NCBI RefSeq assembly: GCF_001422725.1
Contig: NZ_LMMA01000010.1
Location: forward strand, 20,736-84,735
Source: Flavobacterium sp. Leaf82
GTDB lineage: Bacteria; Bacteroidota; Bacteroidia; Flavobacteriales; Flavobacteriaceae
Reading direction: 5' to 3'
DNA length: 64,000 nt
Shown here: positions 39,369 to 50,200 of the stretch, piece by piece
Numbering within the stretch: the stretch's first letter is position 1
How the letters are laid out: every line of letters starts with the position of its first letter
Position numbers and translations under genes: made by a program
Notes under the pieces: generated by a model
The model's database searches: none
What the model saw: the letters and a program-made list of their open reading frames with translations, nothing else
What the model was told of the DNA's origin: nothing

Positions 39369-40673
39369 ATGAATGATTTTAGTATAGAACATGCTGGTCA
39401 GAAAATAGTTTCAGTAAAAACCAAGGAGTACTTTAAAGAAGTAGCAAGTTCTTATTTTAATAGTAATCACAGAGCTGCTGTGGTTACACTTTATAGTGTA
39501 GTTATCAGTGATATGATCGACAAATTAGAAACGTTGGCCGATATATATTCAGATACTGTTGCTATTAATATCCTAGATAATATAAGAAAATTTCAAGCAG
39601 ACCATCCAACTAGTCCCGAATGGGAAAAAAATCTAATAGAAGAAATTAAAAACAGAACAAGTTTAATTGATAATGTGGATTATGCGCGTATAATAAGTTT
39701 GAGAAATGACAGACATTTATGCGCTCACCCGGTTATTGACAAAGAAGATCGTTTACATACGCCCAATAAGGAAACTGTAGGATCTCATATACGTAATATG
39801 TTAGAATCATTTTTACTAAAACCACCGATTCTTTCTAAAAAAATACTTGGTACAATGCTTCAGGATTTAGCAGATAAAAGTGATATATTAATTAATCAAG
39901 GAAGTATTAACAGATATGTGGGAGCTAAGTACCTTGAAAATTTAACTCCTTCGATTGAAGTAGTCATATTTAGAGATCTATGGAAAATAGTTTTTAAACT
40001 TGATGATAATAATGCCAGGACGAACCGAAAATTAAATTTCAAGCTATTGAAAATTTTATATGAAAGGAATTTAGCTGCAGGTATCGAAAAAATTAAGTCC
40101 GATAAGAAGTACTTTAGTAACATCCATGATTCTGATGTAACTAAGGAATTATTGATTAATTTCTTAGCTGAAAATGAAGATCTTTTTAGTGTTTTTAGTG
40201 AAGATGTTCAGTTGTTGTTGGCGAAAGAAGCCGAGATAGATCCAAGTTCCAAAACTAGTGCATGGTTTTTATCGGATAATTATCTAGATCATCTCGCAAT
40301 GATCAAAGCTGAGATCGATACACAATTTGATGGTACGTTTCCCTTTGATGCTAGTGTAGATGCATATAATATATTGATCAGAATCGGGGTTGCAAAAGGA
40401 TATACGAAGGAAATTGCTGACTTTATAATATGGAGATACAGCATTTGTAAAAGTTACAACGAGGCAGATAAGGTATATACTTATGTTTTAAAGCCAAATC
40501 TAGATAGAATCGCCAACGATCAATTTGAAGAGCTTTGCGATGAAGTGAATAATAATAGTCAGTGTTGGAGCCGTAATAGGGCAGAAGATGATCATGCACA
40601 CCTTAAAAGCTATATAAATACTAGACTAGGTACTAATTTCCCATTTAATAATTACAAGAATGTTTTTAAATAA
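39369..40673 (+). CDS. HEPN-domain protein, probable ribonuclease of a defence system
   Basis: 434 residues from ATG 39369; the longer frame would need a TTG at 39342. The N-terminal ~170 residues are helical and carry LRNDRHLCAHP (R111-H119), an Rx4-6H motif typical of HEPN domains, many of which are RNases in toxin-antitoxin and anti-phage systems. The remaining ~260 residues are a helical region that I do not recognise. The gene is followed, after 157 bases, by a three-gene ABC-ATPase operon on the same strand and is likely functionally tied to it, although a separate promoter for the latter is possible. Ribonuclease activity is inferred from the motif. A non-catalytic HEPN acting as a binding module is the alternative. 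Confidence 0.65.
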   Translation: MNDFSIEHAGQKIVSVKTKEYFKEVASSYFNSNHRAAVVTLYSVVISDMIDKLETLADIYSDTVAINILDNIRKFQADHPTSPEWEKNLIEEIKNRTSLIDNVDYARIISLRNDRHLCAHPVIDKEDRLHTPNKETVGSHIRNMLESFLLKPPILSKKILGTMLQDLADKSDILINQGSINRYVGAKYLENLTPSIEVVIFRDLWKIVFKLDDNNARTNRKLNFKLLKILYERNLAAGIEKIKSDKKYFSNIHDSDVTKELLINFLAENEDLFSVFSEDVQLLLAKEAEIDPSSKTSAWFLSDNYLDHLAMIKAEIDTQFDGTFPFDASVDAYNILIRIGVAKGYTKEIADFIIWRYSICKSYNEADKVYTYVLKPNLDRIANDQFEELCDEVNNNSQCWSRNRAEDDHAHLKSYINTRLGTNFPFNNYKNVFK

Positions 40674-40790
40674 TGTCACTATATTCTAGATATATTAAAG
40701 GTTGTGCATAATTTCTTAATATTTCTTTTTATTTTCAAAGCTTAAATTAGATGGTTGATTGTTAATATTTCTATATTAGCTTAAATTCTT

Positions 40791-40812
40791 AATTTCTATG
40801 GTGATAGAAATT
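40791..40812. promoter_or_regulatory. Inverted repeat just before the ABC operon
   Basis: AATTTCTAT (40791-40799) and ATAGAAATT (40804-40812) form a perfect 9-base dyad with a 4-base centre, ending 18 bases before the ATG at 40831. This is a good position for an operator used in autoregulation, or for a leader hairpin. A direct repeat AGCTTAAATT lies just upstream (two copies about 40 bases apart). Confidence 0.45.
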
Positions 40813-40830
40813 TATTCCTAAGTAACAGTT

Positions 40831-41481
40831 ATGGAGAATTTCCTTAGAAAATATCGGGATCGTTTACGAATTTTAATAATACTTTATGTTTTTTGTGACC
40901 GTTCACAAAGTGACAGTATTAAGTATTATGGTATGTTTCGTAGTGAAATAAAAATCCAAGCACTTGATTTTTTACTTCGTTATCCTGATTTCCTTTCAAT
41001 GGAATTAATGAATTTGATGGACAATGATACTAGTATCGATCGGAATGAGATATATAACGTAATCAGTAAAATATATTCAGATAGTGAACCGGATTTGAGA
41101 GTAGAAGAGATGGAAAAATTTTTTCATGGTGCGTATGAGAGTATTGATGAAGTCATTGCTTTTCATGTGAGTATTGGATTTCTTAAGCATGAAAGTAAAA
41201 GGCGAACAGATGGTAAGACTTATGATAAGACTTATTATATAACATTGGATTGTGCAAAAAAAATTGAGGGTTCGCTAAAAGCGGTTTCAGCGGTGCAATG
41301 GTATTTTGAACGTTGTGAATTAATAAAGAAATACTTTGATAAATTCACTGGATCTCAATTGAAAAGCAGACAGTATATGTATGCTGAATATAGCAATATA
41401 TCGTATAAAAGCCATATTCAGAATATTAATTCGAAAGTAAAAATTGCCTTTGAAAGTAGATTTAATAAAGAACTATTATGA
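40831..41481 (+). CDS. ABC-three-component-type middle component
   Basis: 216 residues. The segment FRSEIKIQALDFLLRYPDFLSMEL (given here as FRSEIKIQALDF / LLRYPDFL, ~33-56) and the following helical and winged-helix-like part (VIAFHVSIGFLKHES, YYITLDCAKKI) resemble the small 'middle component' proteins of ABC-three-component conflict systems. The stop codon overlaps the start of the ATPase gene by four bases (ATGA), a strong sign that the two proteins work together. In such systems the middle component is thought to link or regulate the ATPase and the effector; that role is family knowledge and not shown by this sequence. A 9-base dyad lies just upstream of its start. Confidence 0.7.
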   Translation: MENFLRKYRDRLRILIILYVFCDRSQSDSIKYYGMFRSEIKIQALDFLLRYPDFLSMELMNLMDNDTSIDRNEIYNVISKIYSDSEPDLRVEEMEKFFHGAYESIDEVIAFHVSIGFLKHESKRRTDGKTYDKTYYITLDCAKKIEGSLKAVSAVQWYFERCELIKKYFDKFTGSQLKSRQYMYAEYSNISYKSHIQNINSKVKIAFESRFNKELL

Positions 41482-43634
41482 GTGGTACAGAAATTAATTA
41501 TAGGGAATTTATAAAATATGTACATCAAAAATTTGCGGACGATATTTCTTCAGAAGAAGTAGAGGATTTACTTCATTTAGAAGAAAGTTACAATAAAGAT
41601 AGTCCTGCATCATTAGGAAAATCTCTTTCTTTGAATAGACTTATTTTCTCAGGAACTAAGCTATCAGGTGACCTGATTAATTTCGATGAGATTTTACACA
41701 AAGGAATCAATATTTGGATTGCAGACAATCATAAAGGGAAGTCTACAATATTTAAGATTATCAAATTTGCACTTACCGGGAATGATAGTATAAAGAAAGA
41801 TATCAAATTGTGGATAGATGAAATCCTCTTAGAATTTACGATAGGAAGAATTACTTACACATGTCATATTGATCGTACTGGTCGGGACAAGGGAGCGCTC
41901 TATAGTTTTAACATTGATCAATACAATTTCTTTAAAGGAAATCAAAAATTAGATACGTTACAAAAAGATGTAGAATTTGTATTTAATAGCAGACAAGATT
42001 TTGAAGATAAGTTACAAAAATTCTTTTTTGAACAATTTTCATTTTATAATCTTAAATATACACAAAAGACTGGTGGAAAGGATTCATTCGATTTAACTAC
42101 ATCAAGTCTCAGCTGGTCAACTTATTTTAAATCAATATATTTAGAATCAAGTAATTATGAATATTTATTTTTTGATACTGAGAAATTTGGTGCTCAAGGA
42201 AAAAAAATATTTGAAATGATTTTAGGTCTGCCTTTGACTTATCCGATAAATATGCTTAACGTGCAACGAGATCGTGTTTCTGAAAAAATTGGCCAGATCA
42301 AACTTGTAGATAAATCAAAAACAGACACAACAAAGTCAACAAAAGAAAAGCTTGATAAGAGATATCAAGAAGTATTAAAAGAACTAGAGTTAATTAATAA
42401 AAATACCGAGATTAATTTTAATGAGCGTCCATTAATCGAAGAATATACTAAAATCCAAGACAAGGTAAATCAGATACGGATAAACCAAAGAACAGTTACG
42501 GATTCTTACCAGGCTGAAAAGGCAAAACTTATTCCGCTCGAAGAAGAAATTAGAAATTTAGAAAGTGACAAGCGTAAGATTGATGCTGAAATTATTAAGT
42601 TGAAAAAGCAAGAGTTAAATTTAGAGCTTTATAAGCAGTCACAAAGCTTTTTTAGCAATTTAGATATTAAAACTTGTCCTCATTGTGAACTTCAAGTCAG
42701 CGATGCTAAAAAAGAAAACGAAAGAGACCATCATATTTGTAGTCTTTGTGGAGAAGAATCTACGGAGCAAAAAGTTGAGGAATCTGAAATTTTACAAAAA
42801 GCAAACCAGATTAAAGATGAAATTAACGGGCATAATGATAAATTAAAAAAAATTAATACTACAATTAACGATGCTGAATTAGTAGTTAAGAAAGTTAAAA
42901 AGAGCATACAAGATCATTATGGAAAGATGATAGCCATCCCTTCAATAGATTCAGACAACAAAAGGCTTAAAGAAATAGAAAACGAAATAGCACTAATCAA
43001 TAAGGAAAGGGAAAAACATAAAAATCCGATAGAAAAAAAAGATCAATTAATAAAAGAAGAGGCTGTTCTTAATTTCCAACTAGAAGAGATTAAGAAGATG
43101 GAATTAAATGTGGTTTCTGAAGAATTGGTTACACTTAACTTAAAAAAAACTATACTCGATTATGCTCTTTCTGCATTAGAAAAAAAACGTATTATTTTAA
43201 ATAAGGATATTCTTGGTAAACTTGAACAATTAATATTGAATGAAATTAATGCTTTTGGACTAAAGAGTATAACACAAATTGAAATTAACGACAGATATGA
43301 ATTAATTTTTACTCAAAACGACGTCCCTATTAGTTTTAACGATTTGACAGAAGGAGAAAAGCTAAGGGTGAAACTTGCTTTTTACCTGAGTTTGATCCAG
43401 CTTGATATTGAGCATAGTTTAGGCAGACATCCACGTTTTTTGATTTTTGATTCACCTGGTAGCGAGGAAATGGTTCCAAAACACCTACAGGGACTTTCTG
43501 ATATCTTTAAAAATATCAATGATAGATTTAAAGATCAGCTTCAAATTTTTGTAGGTTCGGCATTAAGGGAATTTTCTCAGATCACGGATAAGGATCGTAC
43601 ATTTATTAAGAATGAAGATGAGTTTGTTTTTTAA
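41478..43634 (+). CDS. SMC/Rad50-like ABC ATPase with Zn-binding insert
   Basis: 718 residues. The Walker A is ADNHKGKSTIFK (~82-93). Long coiled-coil-like arms (~280-600) surround a Cys-rich hook region with CPHC and, 20 residues on, CSLC (~400-425), a likely zinc site. The ABC signature is LTEGEKLRVKLAF (~622-634) and Walker B is FLIFDSPGSEE (~652-662). This is the Rad50-like layout of the ATPases found in ABC-three-component systems (DUF3732-like). The protein probably senses or remodels nucleic acid and gates the effector. It overlaps the preceding gene by four bases and the next by one (TAATG), so all three are translated together. Confidence 0.85.
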   Translation: MSGTEINYREFIKYVHQKFADDISSEEVEDLLHLEESYNKDSPASLGKSLSLNRLIFSGTKLSGDLINFDEILHKGINIWIADNHKGKSTIFKIIKFALTGNDSIKKDIKLWIDEILLEFTIGRITYTCHIDRTGRDKGALYSFNIDQYNFFKGNQKLDTLQKDVEFVFNSRQDFEDKLQKFFFEQFSFYNLKYTQKTGGKDSFDLTTSSLSWSTYFKSIYLESSNYEYLFFDTEKFGAQGKKIFEMILGLPLTYPINMLNVQRDRVSEKIGQIKLVDKSKTDTTKSTKEKLDKRYQEVLKELELINKNTEINFNERPLIEEYTKIQDKVNQIRINQRTVTDSYQAEKAKLIPLEEEIRNLESDKRKIDAEIIKLKKQELNLELYKQSQSFFSNLDIKTCPHCELQVSDAKKENERDHHICSLCGEESTEQKVEESEILQKANQIKDEINGHNDKLKKINTTINDAELVVKKVKKSIQDHYGKMIAIPSIDSDNKRLKEIENEIALINKEREKHKNPIEKKDQLIKEEAVLNFQLEEIKKMELNVVSEELVTLNLKKTILDYALSALEKKRIILNKDILGKLEQLILNEINAFGLKSITQIEINDRYELIFTQNDVPISFNDLTEGEKLRVKLAFYLSLIQLDIEHSLGRHPRFLIFDSPGSEEMVPKHLQGLSDIFKNINDRFKDQLQIFVGSALREFSQITDKDRTFIKNEDEFVF

Positions 43635-45424
43635 TGAATGATGCTAAAAAATATATGGAGCTTTTTGAAAATGGTAAAGAATTTGAACAAATACTGTTCT
43701 TAGATAATTTTTATAATAATTTTATTATAGATGATACAAGTGGTAGTGATCTGTTTGATATTTTGGTTAGTGGAATAAAAAAATCTACTAATTTATATGT
43801 TAAACGATGCAGTTTTAAACTCATTTGCGATTTAACGCTTATTGGAAAAATTTCCAATAGATTGTCAACTGCAGGCCTAGTTAATGATTTCATTTTAGGA
43901 GACAACAATTTATTAAAAACAATCGGTTTAAAGTATTTGCCATATTTCCCAGAAATATTCACATCTGATATTGTAGAAGTTCTTAAGGATCTTTCAGATA
44001 ATGAGGATGGTGAGATTTCTAGTCAGGCTCTTGTTTGCCTGGGATTACATTCATTATCATTAAACCTAAATAGGACTGATGAAATTAATTTTGTAAGTAT
44101 TATACAAACATCAAAAAGATATTTCGTTGCAGCCATAGACGCTGTAGAAAATCGTGATGATGCTGATTATTACATTTTGTTGATTAGTTGGATTGAGGCT
44201 GTAATATCGAATGATTCAATCTTGGTAAAAGATAGATTGGAACTTTTAGAGAATAGCTTACTAATTCGAAATCTTTACGAGCGGGAAGGATTGGAACTTG
44301 ATTTTCTAATTTTTCAACTTATTTCAAAAATTAAAAGTAGTTTAGATATTTCCAGCAGATCAGAAGAGTGGATTGATTTCAAACCTAATTTGCAAGCGTT
44401 GATGACAGTAAGATCTGAAATTGACAGGCTTAACAATCTCAGCATTAATAATAAAGGTATTATTAATCAGTTATCTCAAGGTGTTTTTGAGAATTTACAG
44501 AAGCTTATTTATAGTCTTCATCTTTCCGGCGAAAGAAAACGATTAAATTTCCTAAAAGTAAGTAGTGACTTAGAGTTGGCGAACTTTATAGAAAAGATTA
44601 TAGATTACTTCCCTAGTACTGTTGATGAGAATCCTGAAAATTATGAATTGCTTATTACTTTACAACAAAGTTTGGGCACTGAAGAGGGAGTAAGGATTTA
44701 TAAAAAAATCAAAAGTAGAGAGGTTTCGATAGAAAAGGCACTTTTTGAACTTCTTAATAACAACAATAATAATCAATTACCATTTAAAACAGGAAGTATT
44801 CACGGTCAGGAAATTCTAAATGATCTAACAAGTAAAATTGATAAATTTTTGCCAAATTATAATTTAGAAAAAAGAACGGCATTTTTAAATGTACTTGAAG
44901 AAGTTATCAGATACACAAGATCTACTTTGGTTAATAATGATAAAAAGAGATTTCTTTTCTTATATAGTAAATCGGAAAATGGTAAAGGCCAGGAATCTAT
45001 TGAACAGGACCTGCAAGATAGCATGCTCAGTTATTTCGAACATTCAAAAATTGCGGATGGACTTGAGCATGAAAAATCAAAATTCGTCGATGGAGGAAGG
45101 GTGGATATACTTTATAAAAAAGATGTTATTACAATTCCAATTGAACTCAAAAGATCTATTATTAGACCAGATGAAACAATTCTAGAACAAAATTATTTAG
45201 CTCAAGCTCAAACATATACATCGGGGTATGATCAGTTAGGAATCTTCGTTTTATTAGAACTTAGTGACAAATCTAAGGAACCACCTGCAAATTTTAAGGA
45301 TTGGTTTAATATTCATCATTTGGCACCTTCTACAAATCTTAAGATTAAGTATCCAGATTATATAATATCTGTTGTTATTCCTGGTAATCGTACTGGTCCA
45401 AGCGCAAAAAGTACCTATAAGTAA
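43634..45424 (+). CDS. Helical-repeat protein with C-terminal PD-(D/E)XK nuclease
   Basis: 596 residues. The first ~350 residues are alpha-helical and resemble HEAT-like repeats. The last ~130 carry a restriction-endonuclease-like core: GGRVDILYKKD followed by TIPIELKRS (Asp ~490, Glu-x-Lys ~503-505), the usual D...ExK arrangement. Next to the ATPase and middle component, it is the likely effector that cuts DNA when the complex is triggered. It starts on the last base of the ATPase stop codon. After it come ~200 bases with no clear terminator and then genes on the opposite strand, so it ends the + strand defence operon. Confidence 0.75.
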   Translation: MNDAKKYMELFENGKEFEQILFLDNFYNNFIIDDTSGSDLFDILVSGIKKSTNLYVKRCSFKLICDLTLIGKISNRLSTAGLVNDFILGDNNLLKTIGLKYLPYFPEIFTSDIVEVLKDLSDNEDGEISSQALVCLGLHSLSLNLNRTDEINFVSIIQTSKRYFVAAIDAVENRDDADYYILLISWIEAVISNDSILVKDRLELLENSLLIRNLYEREGLELDFLIFQLISKIKSSLDISSRSEEWIDFKPNLQALMTVRSEIDRLNNLSINNKGIINQLSQGVFENLQKLIYSLHLSGERKRLNFLKVSSDLELANFIEKIIDYFPSTVDENPENYELLITLQQSLGTEEGVRIYKKIKSREVSIEKALFELLNNNNNNQLPFKTGSIHGQEILNDLTSKIDKFLPNYNLEKRTAFLNVLEEVIRYTRSTLVNNDKKRFLFLYSKSENGKGQESIEQDLQDSMLSYFEHSKIADGLEHEKSKFVDGGRVDILYKKDVITIPIELKRSIIRPDETILEQNYLAQAQTYTSGYDQLGIFVLLELSDKSKEPPANFKDWFNIHHLAPSTNLKIKYPDYIISVVIPGNRTGPSAKSTYK

Positions 45425-45623
45425 AAAAATAACAAATTATTAAAGGAATTACATGATATCTTCAGAAAAATATTTGGCTGAACATTGTTAACCATTGAAG
45501 CGTCCAAATCCGTGATGTTGATTCAGAAGCGAATTTGCAAATTTTATTAGTACAACTCATAATTGTGCTGAGTAATGATATAATGATCTTAATTATTTTT
45601 CCAAGTCTTCAAAACTTAGTCAC

Positions 45624-47261
45624 TTATTCATTATCCTCCCCATTTTCTTTTCTCAGGAATATCTTGTCTAATGTAGTAAGTGTATAAATAGATTTTATAA
45701 ATATATCCTTTGCAACTGCTGTGTAGTTTTCTTTTGTAATTCCGAAGTACTCCATAGCTTTTTTACATGCTTTGTTTGAGTTGCTAAAAGTATGTGCTAA
45801 CAAGCCCGAACGTAAATCGTATAAGTTTCTAAGGAATATAATCATATCAGGAATTTCAAATTCAGAAGCTTTTAAAAACTTTTCTAATTTTGTTATTCCG
45901 CGGTCATTTTTATCTAAATTAATATTTCTTTGAATCTCGGCCTCATTTAATCTATCAACTGTAAGTTTTATAATAGATAGCATTTGCTCACTAAAAGCTT
46001 TCACATTATTATTAGGTGGTAAATGTAAAGAGGTGAAGATGTGTTGATCTTCAGTAGCTAAATCTTTATAAAACTTCCAGCCGAATTTCTTTTCCCAATC
46101 ATCATTGAATTTCATGTACAAGTGTTTAAAAAGTAAATCGGGTGTTTCTGGCTGTTGGACCCAATTGCCTTCAATCATAGTTTTATAGTAAGTGGAACTA
46201 ATTCCTTTCTGCGGAGGGATATTATATTGTTTCCAGTGCAATTGCTCCTTATGAGGTAATGATGAAAGTTCTACTAAAAATACAGCAACATAATCGTCGA
46301 TATTATTATCAATTTTTAAAGAAAAAAAACTGCAGCTTACACGCCATCCATCTACCTTGTATTTTGAAGGTTCATTATAATATTTATTCAGTACTTCTTT
46401 CTTGAAGTAGGTAGTTATAAAATACTTGTCATTAGTTTTCTGACAATCCATCAGTTTTTCATTCCCATCGTCATCGTAACCAATGATAAAGGATTCATGT
46501 TTTTCTTTTTCATCGTCGAAATGATAGCTGTTTGTTTTAGCGGGATCAAATTTGATAATGGTTTTACCAGAGATCCAGCTTTGGCTCTTGCCTAGGTCAA
46601 TAAAATCAACTGGCCTTATTAAATGGTTAAAATAACTTTTATCAGTTTTAAAATTTTCATCAATTGGTGTTATGTCGAAATCCAAAAAGTTAATTTTGTC
46701 AGTTCTCATGAAGTCGTAGCAAATCGAGAAATGAACTTTTCGAATAGAAATATATTCCTTTAGGAATTTATATTTAACTTTTACTTTCTGGGACGTAATA
46801 TTTATAACTTCTATCAGTTCACCCAAATTATCAATAAAATAATAACTCCGGTTTTGTTTATTATCGCATTTTTCATAAAGCTTGAAATAATTTACAAAAT
46901 CTTCGCTCACGTCAGTATACTCGTCTGTGCCGTCACTAAAAATAAAGTGCTTCTGAAAAAGAAACGGCTCAAAGCCTTCTTCTGAATATTTTTGATAAGT
47001 TCTTTCGGGATTTTTTCCAAATCCACCAAATATTGCCGGCGATCCCTCATAGCCTGGTGTGATAACCCAATCTGTATGAGTAAGATATTCTTCCATCTTT
47101 TCGTCATGTACAATGCAACAATATATAAGTGTCTCGTCATTGTCATCATGATGTTCACTATGGTATATTGTTATCCAGCCATCTTTTACAAATGATTTTT
47201 CAATCTCTGCAATTCTGTCTTTCAATAAAAATTTATCTTTATCCATTGTTGATTTTCCCAT
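45624..47261 (-). CDS. Unknown protein with HEPN-like C-terminus
   Basis: 545 residues from ATG 47261 (an in-frame TTG lies at 47270). The N-terminal ~400 residues are beta-rich and unlike any family I know, with many aromatic and acidic residues. The C-terminal ~130 residues are helical and contain LRNLYDLRSGLLAHTF (~475-491), which fits the Rx4-6H HEPN motif. The layout (large sensor-like N-terminus, HEPN C-terminus) recalls single-protein HEPN anti-phage factors such as ApeA, but I do not see enough to call it that. It lies 12 bases after the SEC-C/nuclease gene and is surely co-transcribed with it. An RNase effector is the working hypothesis. Confidence 0.6.
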   Translation of the reverse strand: MGKSTMDKDKFLLKDRIAEIEKSFVKDGWITIYHSEHHDDNDETLIYCCIVHDEKMEEYLTHTDWVITPGYEGSPAIFGGFGKNPERTYQKYSEEGFEPFLFQKHFIFSDGTDEYTDVSEDFVNYFKLYEKCDNKQNRSYYFIDNLGELIEVINITSQKVKVKYKFLKEYISIRKVHFSICYDFMRTDKINFLDFDITPIDENFKTDKSYFNHLIRPVDFIDLGKSQSWISGKTIIKFDPAKTNSYHFDDEKEKHESFIIGYDDDGNEKLMDCQKTNDKYFITTYFKKEVLNKYYNEPSKYKVDGWRVSCSFFSLKIDNNIDDYVAVFLVELSSLPHKEQLHWKQYNIPPQKGISSTYYKTMIEGNWVQQPETPDLLFKHLYMKFNDDWEKKFGWKFYKDLATEDQHIFTSLHLPPNNNVKAFSEQMLSIIKLTVDRLNEAEIQRNINLDKNDRGITKLEKFLKASEFEIPDMIIFLRNLYDLRSGLLAHTFSNSNKACKKAMEYFGITKENYTAVAKDIFIKSIYTLTTLDKIFLRKENGEDNE

Positions 47262-47273
47262 AGTTTTCAATCT

Positions 47274-50200
47274 TTAAATTGCTGCGTTTTCGAGGGCTAG
47301 TAAACCATCTTTTTCAATGTTGTAAATCGTTATAAAGGGCAATGGTAAACTGTCTTTCTTTAGATGAGGTGTCAGCATATTTTCCTGAGTAACGATTATT
47401 GATTTTATACTGTAACTACTGATGTCAATTCCATATTTACTAGTTACAATATCTTTATTCTTTTCAAGCCATTCGTGTCTTCTCATATGTTTTCCAATCC
47501 AGCCCATAGTATTATCACTGCCAAAAAGTTTGTCAACTTCCTCAATCATTTCCTTTATATTTCTGCTCGGGGACATGCTTTTGCATTCAAGGCTGTATAA
47601 CACTTTTTTGGTCTGGTCTATAATCATAACGTCTATATCGCCAATGAGTGTTTCATTCTTTAAATCATGCTTTGGTCCTATATAAACATCAGTACGATAA
47701 AGATGGTCTTTCATATCTATGGCATTTACTACCCTTTTTACTAAAGCATCACCTCGTTCTTGTGCAAATTTGCCTAATGCGGACTTAATTTTGCTGTCTT
47801 CAAAAACCCTGAGGCGGTCTGAAGTGCACTGGTCCATCAGGTATGACCTGCTGTCCAGAATGGCCCTCGGTCCCCAATAAGCAATTTTTTCTGTTCCATC
47901 TTCTACAATTACTAGTGGTTTTCTAAGCAGTGACAGCATACGGTTAAATCTCCATGGCATAATATCTATGAAATCATATCCTTTTGGAAGTTTTTCAAGT
48001 TTACCTCTTTTGGTAAGTGCCAGATAACTGACAGCGCTATCAAACTCTTTTGTATCAAACTCGTCGGTAACATATTTGTTAACCTCAGAGCGCAGTCTTG
48101 TCAGTTTAAATGATCCATATGGGGTAGATTGTTGAAAGGCAATTTCAGCAAGTGCCCCCATAAAAACTAATATTCGCTCCGTTGAGACACCGAAGTCTTC
48201 CAGAAAAGCTCTATTTAGATTTTCGGGAATACTTCTTCCGCTTTCCTCTTTGAGTTGTGGAAATACGTCTGCAAAAGTTTCTATGGCATCGTGTACATTT
48301 TCGGAAATTTTTGCCTGATTATAAGGGTCATATATCTCCTTAAGTCTGTTTTTGTCGGAAGCTATCCTGCCTGTTTCCAGTACCCCCATACGAATATCAA
48401 AAAGCTCATAGTGTATCTGGTCTCCTATGGAGCCCCAGTCGACAATCTGATCCATTATGCCCATTATCTCGTCAATTGCCGCAACAGAAACTATATTGGT
48501 ACCATTATAAGGTTCAGCCGCAATATGTTCGATTAAAGCCCGAACCGCTATGGCGCTTCTATTGTTTCTACCTAAGTCAAGCATCAGGTTTTCGCAATGT
48601 TCTTCAACAGAGACATAGCAGGCGATTATGGTAGGTGTATGTATTCTCAGAAATTCCCTTTTTCTTATAAGGCTTTCATTTAGTCCTAGAAGTCTTTGGA
48701 GAAGTATTGTCGAATTGTACAGCGCAAGTTTTTCTCTCAAAAGAGGCAGTAATGCTTTTTGGACAATATTATTTGTTAGCTTATTTTTCTCTTCTTTAGT
48801 AACAAGTTCGCCTGGTGGCGGACAGTCTGATGCAAGTCTTGGTACAATCTGGTCCAGAACCAAGCCTATATCATATTTTTGTATATGCCTGAACGGTTGT
48901 AGATTACTTGGATCCAGCAGAAGGTTGTCGCTTGTATCCAATATGAAAATTTTCTTTTTCATTCCAAGAGGAACATCCTTTTCTATAATAGATGCAATCT
49001 CTTCACTTGTAATTTCTGGCTGTCCATTATTTGAAAGCAATAAGTTAAATCCTTTAAGAAGAATCTCTACCAAAACTCGCTCTCCTAGATTATCAGAACC
49101 ATAAAGATAAGGAAGAAGTTCTCTTGGAATCGTAATTGATATCTTGGATGATGAAGCTGTGAATTTAAACTTGTCAGAAAGCCCTTCCTGTCTTTTATAA
49201 TTACGATCAATTGTTTCAAAACTTGCTTCATCGTCAAAAATATAGCTGATTGTTATCGGAGAATCTGGATCAAGGTTTTTAAGGTGAACGCTTAGAGACG
49301 AGCAAAGTTGCCAGAGCCAATATGCAAATGCACCGTTAAACTCCCAGTACATATATCTTAGTTCTCTGCTCAGATCATCCAATTCACGTGAAGGCATTAC
49401 CCAGATTCCTTGAGGATAACCCTCGATATAAAATTGTAGCAGAGATGTGTAGAGACTTGCCGGGCTGAGGTAGATAGGGCTGTAAACCTCGGCTTTCTCA
49501 ACTAATACGAATGATTTTCTGCCATTAGTATTCTGGCGGACTGCATGATTATCAGTTTTTAAGATTGATTGTTTATAAAGCTCCTGGGAAAATCCAATTG
49601 GTAAAGGAAAACTGAATTCGGGAATATCGGAATGAAATGACTCATCCCTGTCAAGGTAGAGTTTAAACTTGTCCAGCACGGAAAAGGAAATAAAATTAAA
49701 ACGCTCTCTGTTTGCGTAGTTTGCCAAAGCAAACTTCCATAGATCAAGAGCATCGCAGTCTTTCAAATTTGACAAAACATTAAATTCAAAAAGAGGAATG
49801 TTCAATGAAGCAGCATGATCAATAGCACACTCTGAAAATGCAAATCCTCTTCCAATGGGAGAAATTAATACAAGGTCGAATATTTGATAAGAACTATATC
49901 GCGAATCCGTCAAAATTTCTTTAATGATTTTTTCCTTAATCGTCGGACTTATAATGGAAAGAGAATTAGTAAAATTAGGCTGCACTTTATAATTACTGCC
50001 ATCGTCAAATATATACTGAATAAATGCAATCTTATCATCATCAAAACGATAAAGGCCTGACCTTTCTGGCAGTGTGGTACTGACTGGAATTTCTTTAACA
50101 TCTATGTAAGTAAATTTCATTCTGGTGAATTGCTGCTGTAAAGAATTCCATAGAAGATCATGGTAAGCACGGCTGACGTTGCTGATATTCCTAAAATAGT

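Noticed and set aside
48628..49104. 158-codon open frame on the + strand opposite the SEC-C gene
   Set aside because: It has Ser/Leu-rich antisense composition and no motif, and it is fully covered by the longer - strand gene.
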